Source: Lachnospiraceae bacterium
GTDB lineage: Bacteria; Bacillota; Clostridia; Lachnospirales; Lachnospiraceae
Assembly (NCBI GenBank): GCA_900769115.1
Contig: CAAGFJ010000096.1
Coordinates: 13,340-77,339 of the forward strand
Length of the DNA stretch: 64,000 bases
Direction of reading: 5' to 3'
Position numbers and translations under genes: made by a program. How positions within the stretch are numbered: the first letter of the stretch is position 1; every line of letters begins with the position of its first letter. Under the pieces are notes generated by a model that did no database searches, was not told the origin of the DNA, and worked only from the letters and a program-made list of their open reading frames with translations. This document shows positions 53,556 through 61,125 of the stretch, in pieces.

Positions 53556-54335
53556 TTATACTCTGTCCATCATAGAAAGAACCTTCTCATAATTCAGATG
53601 TCCCCCGAACAGATCTAATGCACTTCCGATTGTCACATTCAATCTTCCCTTACCAAGTGCCCGTATCGTCTCAATATCCTCATAAGAACCAACTCCACCC
53701 GCATAAGTGATCGGAATATCTGCCTCTTCGGAAAGCATGGCAACTAATTCTTCTTCTACTCCATTCGCTTTCCCCTCCACATCAACTGCATGAATCAAGA
53801 ATTCATCGGCATATCCCTGCAGCTTCTCTATCGTCTCTTTGCAAACAACCTCTTTCGTGAACTTCTGCCAGCGGTCTGTCACAATATAATATCTTCCATC
53901 CCTCTTCCGGCAGCTTAGATCCAATACCAGATGTTCCTTTCCAACCTCCTGATATAATGCCTGCAGACGATCATAATCCACCTGTCCATCCCGGAATACA
54001 TAAGATGTCACGATCACATGACTTGCTCCCATATTGAGAAAATCTGCTGCATTCTCTGCTGTAATTCCTCCACCGATCTGTAATCCACCCGGATATGTAC
54101 GAAGAGCAAGCCGAGCCTGCTCCACATCCGCATCATAGTACCCGGTTCCTGCCTTATTAAGCAGTATGATATGACCTCCGCGGATTCCTGTCTTCCGGTA
54201 TAACTCCGCATAAAATGCTGCATCCTGTGTTGCTACAAAATTCTCCTGTGCCTGATTGCCGGCGTCTAACAAAGAGCCCCCGACAATCTGCTTCACCTGT
54301 CCGTTGTGTATATCAATACATGGTCGAAATTGCAT
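53556..54335 (-). CDS. hisA: Phosphoribosylformimino-AICAR ribotide isomerase, eukaryotic-type
   Basis: 259 aa. MQFRPCIDIHNGQVKQIVGG, GLQIGGGITAENAADF, SHVIVTSYVFRDGQ, LVLDLSCRKRDGRYYIVTDR, EFLIHAVDVEGKANG and LDLFGG follow the yeast HIS6/plant form of HisA rather than the usual bacterial one. The reaction is the fourth step of histidine synthesis. No other his genes are nearby, so it is separated from the his operon. Confidence 0.88.
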   Translation of the reverse strand: MQFRPCIDIHNGQVKQIVGGSLLDAGNQAQENFVATQDAAFYAELYRKTGIRGGHIILLNKAGTGYYDADVEQARLALRTYPGGLQIGGGITAENAADFLNMGASHVIVTSYVFRDGQVDYDRLQALYQEVGKEHLVLDLSCRKRDGRYYIVTDRWQKFTKEVVCKETIEKLQGYADEFLIHAVDVEGKANGVEEELVAMLSEEADIPITYAGGVGSYEDIETIRALGKGRLNVTIGSALDLFGGHLNYEKVLSMMDRV

Positions 54336-54434
54336 GTTCTTCTACCATCACTTTCATCAAACGATAATTAATAATAATTGTAGCATGTTTTTGTAGAAAT
54401 TACAACAAATGCTCCCTCCTGTTGTAAGTATTTC

Positions 54435-54462
54435 TTGCATTCCGTTTTTACTTTGGTATAAT
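54435..54462 (+). promoter_or_regulatory. Promoter of the agr-type two-component genes
   Basis: TTGCAT, 16-bp spacer, TATAAT, with an extended -10 TG one base upstream. It lies 54 bp before the response-regulator start. Confidence 0.7.
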
Positions 54463-54515
54463 GAAAAGTATCATATTGCAAAGTTATCGTAACTTGCTTT
54501 ATAAGGAGACGCAAC

Positions 54516-55238
54516 ATGAAGATTATTATATGTGATGATCAAGCAATTGACCGTGCACAGATCATTGATACACTGAAGAATATCAGTACCACATTACCAA
54601 CCGAATTTGAGATATCCGAATCCCATAACCAGAAGGAATTATTGACATATTTTTCACAACACACACCGGACGCTGTCCTATTAGATATTGATATGCCAGA
54701 TGAAAGCGGCATTACCCTTGCCAATACACTAGGAATGCAATATCCCCTTCTTCCCATTCTATTTGTCACCAATCATGACAACATGGTATTTGAAGCGGTC
54801 AAGTACAGTCCGTTCCGTTTCATCCGCAAATCGCATTTACAAGAAGAGCTTACCGAAGCAATTCCTGCTTTGTATGAAAAGGTTGCCAAAGAAACCGTAC
54901 TATTTAGTATCAAGAATGATTCCTCTACTATCCGATGCCGAATTGTGGATATTATCTATATCGAAAGCAACCGGCATTATCTTGACATCTATACAACCAC
55001 AGAAGTGTATCACGTCCGTGGAAAGCTTGCCGATTACGATAAGCGGCTAACCGAATACGGTTTTGTCCGTGTGCATATGAGTTACTTAGTCAATGTACGA
55101 TATATCTACCAGATCTCTTCCAACGGAGTCCTCTTAGACAATCAGAATCTTTTGCCTGTCAGCAGGAAGCGTATGGATGAGATTAAACTACAATATGCAA
55201 GACAGTTAGAGAGGTTTGTTCATGGAATTCATATATAA
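54516..55238 (+). CDS. AgrA-like LytTR response regulator
   Basis: 240 aa. A receiver domain begins MKIIICDDQAIDRAQI, with predicted phospho-Asp D57 in VLLDIDMPDESG. A LytTR DNA-binding domain follows at about 132-232 (IIYIESNRHYLDIYTT, VRVHMSYLVNVRYI, LPVSRKRMDEIK). LytTR proteins bind pairs of direct repeats about 21 bp apart, and such a pair lies at 56522-56556. It overlaps the kinase gene by 17 bp. AAGGAGAC precedes the ATG. Confidence 0.93.
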   Translation: MKIIICDDQAIDRAQIIDTLKNISTTLPTEFEISESHNQKELLTYFSQHTPDAVLLDIDMPDESGITLANTLGMQYPLLPILFVTNHDNMVFEAVKYSPFRFIRKSHLQEELTEAIPALYEKVAKETVLFSIKNDSSTIRCRIVDIIYIESNRHYLDIYTTTEVYHVRGKLADYDKRLTEYGFVRVHMSYLVNVRYIYQISSNGVLLDNQNLLPVSRKRMDEIKLQYARQLERFVHGIHI

Positions 55239-56538
55239 TATTGCAGAATACATTGCTACTTACTTAGATGCGGCATTTGCCATTTTATTTATCATCTATA
55301 CATTAGGAAGGAATTGCCGCATTACGAACAAGAGAGCATTTGCACTCATTACAATCGTAACTATTGCCGTATTAGGATATTTACAGGATTGTACTTCGAA
55401 TTCCATGATACAACATTTTACTATTTTCACAATTTGTCTTGTTTTTTCAATTATTTATTTAGGTGATTCAATATGGAGAAAATTTTTCATTTCTATCATT
55501 TTTAATTTACTTCTTATATTAACCAATATGTTTGTAACCTATGGAATCGTATCTGCTACTCAGCTTAGTATTGAACAGTTGTGTTCCCCAGGTATACTTC
55601 GTCTGTTCGTATTACTTTTCCACAAGATTGTCTTTTTCATCTTACTATTTGTAGCTTCTACAATATTACGAAAGCAATCGATTACTTATCAGTTCTGTCT
55701 GATTGCGTCACTTTTATTTGCCGGCATCCTGTTCTCCTGCTCCGTTCTCATTAATATTACCAAAGCAGGCAACCTGACCTCATCACAGGAATCCCAGCTT
55801 CTGATCATAACCGTTGGACTCTGTGCCATTAGTGCCGCCGTTACCATCTGCGTCTACCAGATGAACCTGCAGCACCAGAAAGAACTTGAGAATACCAAAC
55901 TACTCTCCCGCCTGCAGGAGGAAGAGGCTATGTTGAATCGAATCAATGAATTATATGATAACAATCAGATTCTAGAACACGACTTGTCACGACACTTCTC
56001 TATCTTACAAGGTCTTTTAGAAAAAGAAGACCTAACAGAAGCCAAATCCTATGTGTCCAGAATTACCCAAAAACAATTATTCCATAACAGCTATGTATAT
56101 ACGAGCAGTCATATTCTGAATCATGTATTGAACGAAAAAGCCGAGCAATGTAAGAATCTGAATATTATATATCAAGTAAACGTCAGTGGGACAATTGATC
56201 AACAGCTACAAGTGGATCTTGGCATTATCTTATCCAACCTCCTTGACAATGCGGTTGAAGCCGAATGCAGACTAAGTTCCAATCATCGAATGATTCTTGT
56301 ACAGCTTCAGCAGAATAAAGGAATGTACTATATTACAATTAAGAACTACATTGAGACATCTGTGTTAGATAAGAATCCTTCTCTTCTTACCAGTAAGTCA
56401 GATAAGAAACATCACGGATGGGGTGTCAAAAGTGTCCGTAAGATCGTACATTCACTCGATGGCATCTGCCAACAATACGAACAGGATTCCTACTTTGTAA
56501 CCACCATAATTCTACCAAATTCTGCAAAGTGTGCCTAA
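55222..56538 (+). CDS. AgrC-like sensor histidine kinase (HPK10)
   Basis: 438 aa from the ATG at 55222 (GAGAGG upstream). About six membrane helices fill residues 15-215, the usual AgrC peptide-sensing part. The phospho-His is H253 in ILEHDLSRHFSILQGLLE. A GHKL ATPase follows (IILSNLLDNAVEAE, then HHGWGVKSVRKIVHS). It presumably senses the AgrD-derived peptide. Its last codons overlap the first LytTR repeat. Confidence 0.92.
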   Translation: MEFIYNIAEYIATYLDAAFAILFIIYTLGRNCRITNKRAFALITIVTIAVLGYLQDCTSNSMIQHFTIFTICLVFSIIYLGDSIWRKFFISIIFNLLLILTNMFVTYGIVSATQLSIEQLCSPGILRLFVLLFHKIVFFILLFVASTILRKQSITYQFCLIASLLFAGILFSCSVLINITKAGNLTSSQESQLLIITVGLCAISAAVTICVYQMNLQHQKELENTKLLSRLQEEEAMLNRINELYDNNQILEHDLSRHFSILQGLLEKEDLTEAKSYVSRITQKQLFHNSYVYTSSHILNHVLNEKAEQCKNLNIIYQVNVSGTIDQQLQVDLGIILSNLLDNAVEAECRLSSNHRMILVQLQQNKGMYYITIKNYIETSVLDKNPSLLTSKSDKKHHGWGVKSVRKIVHSLDGICQQYEQDSYFVTTIILPNSAKCA

Positions 56539-56591
56539 AATCCTGCAAAGTGTGCCAACCCTATTGCAATTCTTGTACAATCAGTTATCAT
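56522..56591 (+). promoter_or_regulatory. agrBD promoter with LytTR direct-repeat site
   Basis: Two identical 14-bp repeats CTGCAAAGTGTGCC start at 56522 and 56543, exactly 21 bp apart. A promoter follows: TTGCAA (56564-56569), 16-bp spacer, TATCAT (56586-56591). A pair of direct repeats at one and a half to two turns just before the -35 is how LytTR regulators such as AgrA sit. The first repeat overlaps the kinase 3' end. It likely gives autoactivation of agrB-agrD and the genes after them. Confidence 0.8.
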
Positions 56592-56614
56592 AGCAGAAAA
56601 GGGGGGACTTAACA

Positions 56615-57190
56615 ATGAGTCATTATCTTTCTTGTAAGATAGCTGATTTTTTAGTGCAACAACAGCAGATATCTGAAGGGGAATGGGCGATCTGTCAATA
56701 TGGGTATGACACTTTAATCTATACTATGGAGCAGACAGTTCTGCTTCTTCTTATCGGAATATGTTTGCATCAGATACCTGGAACTCTTCTATATATAGCT
56801 GCTTATTTTCTTATACGCCGCTATACAGGGGGATATCATGCATCAACCAGATTAAGCTGTACTGCATTAACCTTACTCACCTATCTCTTGTCTATTGAAC
56901 TTGGCAATGCTCTTACAAAGTTTCCTCATTTTTATATAGTAATTGGAATTCTACAGATTATCTATTATGTGCTGATCTATCATTATGCACCTGTAGAACA
57001 TCCAGACAAACCACTTACCGATAATCAGATAAGAAGGAATCGTAAAAATGCTTTTATTCTATCCATCTTATTTACGATTGTTATACTGTTATGCTCTCTC
57101 CATTCAATCAATGCTGCAAGCACCCTGACTTGTTCCTTGATGAGCATAGCAGTATTAACAATACATCGTGGGCATAGCTCACTTTCATAA
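56615..57190 (+). CDS. AgrB-like peptide-processing membrane protease
   Basis: 191 aa with about five membrane helices. The catalytic pair of the family is present as H75 and C82 in RRYTGGYHASTRLSC, spaced as in Staphylococcus AgrB. It removes the C-terminal part of AgrD and helps form the ring. GGGGGG precedes the ATG. It is followed 37 bp later by the AgrD-like peptide gene. Confidence 0.93.
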   Translation: MSHYLSCKIADFLVQQQQISEGEWAICQYGYDTLIYTMEQTVLLLLIGICLHQIPGTLLYIAAYFLIRRYTGGYHASTRLSCTALTLLTYLLSIELGNALTKFPHFYIVIGILQIIYYVLIYHYAPVEHPDKPLTDNQIRRNRKNAFILSILFTIVILLCSLHSINAASTLTCSLMSIAVLTIHRGHSSLS

Positions 57191-57227
57191 GCAACAACTA
57201 TAACCTAAGAGAGGAGGACAAGACATC

Positions 57228-57359
57228 ATGAAACAATTATCACGTGTACTTGCTGTAATTGGAAAGCAGGCAGCAAAGCACGCAGTATGTGCTACATCAA
57301 CAGACTACTGTTATCAGCCAAAAGAGCCAAAAGCTGCAAGAGAAAAGTATCAGAAATAG
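57228..57359 (+). CDS. AgrD-like autoinducer peptide precursor
   Basis: 43 aa, ATG after GAGGAGG. The N-terminal part is an amphipathic helix (LSRVLAVIGKQAAKHAV), followed by CATSTDYCY and a charged QPKEPKAAREKYQK tail, which is the AgrD plan. Cleavage would occur before QPKEP. The residue five from the cleavage site is Thr25 rather than Cys; C21 and C28 flank it. The ring could be a 9-residue thiolactone from C21 or a smaller lactone from Ser24 or Thr25. Confidence 0.88.
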   Translation: MKQLSRVLAVIGKQAAKHAVCATSTDYCYQPKEPKAAREKYQK

Positions 57360-57371
57360 GAGGAAAACGTA

Positions 57372-57398
57372 ATGGAAGACAGTCCACCAATTGAATAA
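57372..57398 (+). CDS. Possible 8-residue peptide with strong ribosome site
   Basis: ATG at 57372 is preceded by AGGAGG at 8-nt spacing and encodes MEDSPPIE then TAA. It lies 13 bp after agrD and just before a hairpin. Such a short frame may be chance, a leader peptide, or a signal. No homology is known to me. Confidence 0.25.
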   Translation: MEDSPPIE

Positions 57399-57440
57399 GG
57401 CTTTCTGTATTCTTAATGAGATAAGATTGCAGAAAGCCAG
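57399..57440 (+). other. Hairpin between agrD and the secreted-protein gene
   Basis: GGCTTTCTG pairs with CAGAAAGCC across a 22-nt loop. It is followed by A, not T, so it is more likely an mRNA processing or stability element than a terminator. A weak TATAAT lies at 57458-57463. Confidence 0.4.
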
Positions 57441-57509
57441 AAAAAAATCAATACAAGTATAATTATAACAGTTATTTTGATAATAAACAAGAAAATGGAG
57501 GAATTCATT

Positions 57510-57911
57510 ATGAAGAAAAATATTAAAAATTCAATTATTGCAGGTGCCTTAGCACTTGCCATGGTAGGAACTGCTGTGCCAGTTACAGCGAATGCAGCTA
57601 CAACAAACGGAAATTATTCTAGTGTATCTATTTCTAGAACAGCATCTGGTTCAGGAACAGTAACCGGATATGCTACTGCTACTAATAATACAGGAACTTC
57701 ACGATATGTAGTAGTTTATGTTCGATCCGGCTCTGCTTTTAGTAGTTCAAAAATAAATAGCTATAACAAGGGAACAGTTGCAAAAAAGGGAAAAATCAGC
57801 ACAACTGGATATAGCATCAGTAATTCCTATCATTGTTATGGAGTATGTGATATCTATAACGGTTCTTCAGCAGCATCAACTCGTTTAGAATCTATTCATG
57901 CAACCAATTAA
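57510..57911 (+). CDS. Small Sec-secreted protein, possible bacteriocin-like effector
   Basis: 133 aa. The ATG at 57510 follows GGAGG; the earlier in-frame TTG is not used. A clear signal peptide ends near TAVPVTANAA. The mature about 100 residues are rich in Ser, Thr, Gly and Tyr in alternating beta-type patterns (SISRTASGSGTVTGYATATN, RYVVVYVRSGSAF) with two Cys in SYHCYGVCDIY, probably a disulfide. It has no recognised domain. Its place after agrBD and before an ABC transporter resembles lactococcin 972-type secreted peptides, but I see no sequence proof. Its function is inferred only. Confidence 0.8.
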   Translation: MKKNIKNSIIAGALALAMVGTAVPVTANAATTNGNYSSVSISRTASGSGTVTGYATATNNTGTSRYVVVYVRSGSAFSSSKINSYNKGTVAKKGKISTTGYSISNSYHCYGVCDIYNGSSAASTRLESIHATN

Positions 57912-57950
57912 TACTTAAAAAGTATTGTGGCTGTATGGGGAGTACAATAT

Positions 57951-59168
57951 ATGAGATACATTCTAAAAAATTATAAAAATTTCATTACGCAGTCATTTTC
58001 ATTATATATTCTTTCTTTTATAACCGTTTTTGTTTCAGCACTTGCTATTTTTCTAGCATATGGAATCTATCAGAATGCCAATATTGTATGGAACGGAAAT
58101 TATGATTACGAATCAGAGAATAATTACATTGAATTTCTTCTGTCTACAGATGCCGGCAAGGAAGTAACCAAAAAGGATTTGAAGCGATGTTTTGAACAGA
58201 TATCTGATCAAATAGACCGGATTCATGCTTCCGGCAATAGTGATCATCTGTATTTTGACGGCTATACAACATTAGACTGGGGTTATACTGCACCGGAGCA
58301 TGCGGATCAGGAATTTCTTGACTTAGAGTTAATGGTTACAATTGATGAATATGGGATAAAGGCACCCACGGTTGCGTTTGATAATTTAGTCAAACAGGAT
58401 CTTTCAGATGGTGCTTCATGGAGTGATGCAGAGGAAGAAGCTGGAAACAGAGTTGCACTTTTTTGGGACTATAAAGAACAGGAAAGTTTTGATGACTCCT
58501 ATCCAAGTCCCGTGTGTGCAATTGACGATAATAATATGATTACCATTGATGGAAAAAAATATAGTATTATTGGATATCAGTTAAATACATTTTCACCTAT
58601 GATACCGTTTGGCTCTCTAGATGATAATGTATCTTTTCATTCAGGTAAATTCATTTTTCCGGAATGGGTGTCTAATACTTCCTATGAAACGGTAACGAAT
58701 ATTCTCAAGAAAGAGCTTGGTGACCGGGTGGAGATTCTGTATGAGGACCGAAGTCATGAAGAGGATGCTCATTATACCTATTCCATGGCGGTTATGATTG
58801 TAATGCTCTTATCGATAATTGCGGTAATTGACCTGTTGATTATATACCAATATTACTTAAAGAAAAATCAATACAATCAGCTTATATTGAGGATTTGCGG
58901 AATGTCAAAGCGGAAGAATATATGTATGCAGCTTGGAGAATGTGTATTGTTATCTGTTCCGGTCTATATTATAGCAATGATCTTCTGGGCTGCTGTGATC
59001 TTGCCAAGACTCACACCATACTTTGTATATATGCAGAATTCGTTTAGTTTTAGACTATATGCAATGTTTTTAGGAATTTATGTATTATCTGTTATGCTGT
59101 TTTGTTTGTTCATTTTGATTAAAAACAGTCGGAAACCGATTGAGACGATGCTGCGAGGAGGAGAATGA
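57951..59168 (+). CDS. FtsX-like ABC transporter permease 1
   Basis: 405 aa; ATG at 57951 with GGGGAG 8 nt before. One N-terminal membrane helix (SLYILSFITVFVSALAIFLA), a large extracellular domain (about 40-275), then three C-terminal helices (MAVMIVMLLSIIAVIDLLII and two more), the MacB/FtsX topology. LRICGMSKRKNICMQLGE is the usual loop between helices. It pairs with the next permease and the ATPase at 60392. It is AT-rich compared with the ATPase gene. Confidence 0.88.
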   Translation: MRYILKNYKNFITQSFSLYILSFITVFVSALAIFLAYGIYQNANIVWNGNYDYESENNYIEFLLSTDAGKEVTKKDLKRCFEQISDQIDRIHASGNSDHLYFDGYTTLDWGYTAPEHADQEFLDLELMVTIDEYGIKAPTVAFDNLVKQDLSDGASWSDAEEEAGNRVALFWDYKEQESFDDSYPSPVCAIDDNNMITIDGKKYSIIGYQLNTFSPMIPFGSLDDNVSFHSGKFIFPEWVSNTSYETVTNILKKELGDRVEILYEDRSHEEDAHYTYSMAVMIVMLLSIIAVIDLLIIYQYYLKKNQYNQLILRICGMSKRKNICMQLGECVLLSVPVYIIAMIFWAAVILPRLTPYFVYMQNSFSFRLYAMFLGIYVLSVMLFCLFILIKNSRKPIETMLRGGE

Positions 59169-59169
59169 T

Positions 59170-60381
59170 ATGACAATACGAATGGTAATTCGACAATGGA
59201 AGAAAAATGTGTTCTTATCTGTGTTTGTTATGTTGCAGATTGCAGCGGTGCTATTCCTTGCGGTTATTACAAGTGCTGTAATATCGGATAAAACAAGATG
59301 TTATACCGCTTTCTCGGATTATTTTAGGTCGGATGGAATCTTTATGGAGGCCAAAGGATTTGATTTTGAGTGCCAGGATTCCAATATCTTGAAAGAGCAA
59401 TTAAGATCTGCCGATGTCTTAGCTTGTTATACTGTATTTGCCGGACTACAGGAAGCTTCTTCTTGTGGCTATATTGCCTACGATTCTGAAATAATAAGAA
59501 GATATAAGCCCGAATTAAGAGAAGGCGAATGGTTATCGGATGGTATTCCTCAACAGAAGGTGACAACATTACATGCAGTTGTGGCAGGTGTTTCTGCTCA
59601 TGTAGGTGACGTTATTCACACTGTAACATTAGAGGATGAGGTGATTCCGATAAAGGTGGTTGGTGTTCTTGCCCCAGATGCAACGATAGTAGGGCATACA
59701 AATGGAACCAGACAATCGGTTACTGATTATATGCAGATGTACACAGATATGGGAAAAGTTACTGTGGATGGATGTACCATACTTTTAAATCATGATGAGA
59801 TATTAGCCGCACAACAGCAGTACGCGTCTCTAATTAGTCCTGTTATGGATAGTGTATTGATTAAGTATGATAAACAGATCTCACAGGAGGATAGCGATTA
59901 TAACTGGCAATATCTGTTGGACCATGGATATGTTATCTATCGATCCCATATGAAAGAAATTAACGATATCTCATTAAGAAACATCAAGGCTAAATTATAT
60001 TTTCTAATTCCTATGTTGGTAGCATTTCTAATTCTCCTGCTTGTAAGTGCTGCATGTGGTAATGCAATATTACTCAGGGAGCAGCGATATGATTATGCCA
60101 TATTGAATTTGTGTGGTATGCGGGCGGCAAGCTGTATCTGCATTCATTTATATTATATTGTATCGATAGTTATACTTGCCGGATTGGCGGATGCACTTGT
60201 GATACCACGTCTGATTCAGAATCGGCTTATATTGGATACGAACATTCGTCTTTGTTTCTTAGGTGTAGTTATATGCATGGTGATCAGTATGCTGTATATA
60301 TTGCTTACACTTTTCCAAACATATTTTGCTTATTATAGACAACCGATTCATGCAATATTGATAAACAGATTCAGAAAGTGA
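59170..60381 (+). CDS. FtsX-like ABC transporter permease 2
   Basis: 403 aa; the ATG at 59170 follows AGGAGGAG and directly abuts the upstream stop. Same topology as its neighbour: N-terminal helix (VFLSVFVMLQIAAVLFLAVI), a large outer domain, three C-terminal helices (FLIPMLVAFLILLLVSAACG and following). LNLCGMRAASCICIHLYY matches the LRICGMSK loop of permease 1. The two probably form a heterodimer that exports or clears a peptide. Confidence 0.88.
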   Translation: MTIRMVIRQWKKNVFLSVFVMLQIAAVLFLAVITSAVISDKTRCYTAFSDYFRSDGIFMEAKGFDFECQDSNILKEQLRSADVLACYTVFAGLQEASSCGYIAYDSEIIRRYKPELREGEWLSDGIPQQKVTTLHAVVAGVSAHVGDVIHTVTLEDEVIPIKVVGVLAPDATIVGHTNGTRQSVTDYMQMYTDMGKVTVDGCTILLNHDEILAAQQQYASLISPVMDSVLIKYDKQISQEDSDYNWQYLLDHGYVIYRSHMKEINDISLRNIKAKLYFLIPMLVAFLILLLVSAACGNAILLREQRYDYAILNLCGMRAASCICIHLYYIVSIVILAGLADALVIPRLIQNRLILDTNIRLCFLGVVICMVISMLYILLTLFQTYFAYYRQPIHAILINRFRK

Positions 60382-60391
60382 GGAACCTATT

Positions 60392-61072
60392 ATGATCACA
60401 TTAGAACACATTACAAAGACGTACAACCGGAAGAAGACCAATGCTTTCACCGCATTAAAAGATGTATCCCTGACCATCGGAGACGGGGAGTTAGTGGCGA
60501 TTATGGGAAAGTCCGGAGCAGGCAAATCCACCCTGCTGCATATCCTAGCCTGCATTGATACCTATGACGAAGGGGATTATCACTTAGGAGAACAGGAGAT
60601 CCGTAACCTGTCAGAGGGCAGACTTGCCCGTGTCCGGAACGAGCATATCGGACTGGTTATGCAGGATTATGCACTTGTGGAGGATTTCACTGTATTAGAC
60701 AATGTTATGCTTCCGCTCAATCTTGCGAAGAAGAAAGCGAAGAACCGGAAACAGATTGCGATGGAAGCACTAGAAAAGGTAGAGATGAGCGAATTCGCTA
60801 AGAAGAAAGTCTCAGAATTATCCGGTGGACAGAAGCAGCGTACCGCGATTGCCAGAGCCATTGTCAATGAGCCGGACGTCCTGCTTGCCGATGAGCCAAC
60901 CGGTGCCTTAGATTCCGAGAATGCAGAGACGGTCATGGCATTGTTTCGTAAGATCAATGAAGAGGGCACCACGGTTGTGATCGTAACCCACGACGGGGAT
61001 CTGGCACAATGCTGCGACCGGATCATTGAGATCCGGGATGGAGAGATTGTCGGAGAAGATCTGTCTGCTTAA
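60392..61072 (+). CDS. ABC transporter ATP-binding protein (MacB/LolD type)
   Basis: 226 aa. Walker A IMGKSGAGKSTLLHIL, Q-loop VMQDYALVEDFTV, signature LSGGQKQRTAIARAI, Walker B VLLADEPTGALDSE and His loop VIVTHDGD are complete. The length and sequence suit the FtsX-like transporter class encoded just upstream. It energises those two permeases. Confidence 0.96.
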   Translation: MITLEHITKTYNRKKTNAFTALKDVSLTIGDGELVAIMGKSGAGKSTLLHILACIDTYDEGDYHLGEQEIRNLSEGRLARVRNEHIGLVMQDYALVEDFTVLDNVMLPLNLAKKKAKNRKQIAMEALEKVEMSEFAKKKVSELSGGQKQRTAIARAIVNEPDVLLADEPTGALDSENAETVMALFRKINEEGTTVVIVTHDGDLAQCCDRIIEIRDGEIVGEDLSA

Positions 61073-61076
61073 TGAA

Positions 61077-61111
61077 TTGCAAAGCGTGCCAGAAATCCTA
61101 CAAAGTGTGCC
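61077..61111 (+). promoter_or_regulatory. Second LytTR-like direct-repeat pair
   Basis: TTGCAAAGCGTGCC (61077-61090) and CTACAAAGTGTGCC (61098-61111) match the agrB site repeats with two and one mismatch and the same 21-bp period. There is no room for a promoter before the lipoprotein start at 61126, so its action here is unclear. Confidence 0.6.
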
Positions 61112-61125
61112 AGAAGGGAGAGCTT

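Noticed and set aside
57399..57440. Intrinsic terminator ending the agrBD transcript
   Set aside because: The stem is followed by A residues on the plus strand and the loop is 22 nt, so it does not fit a terminator for this direction.
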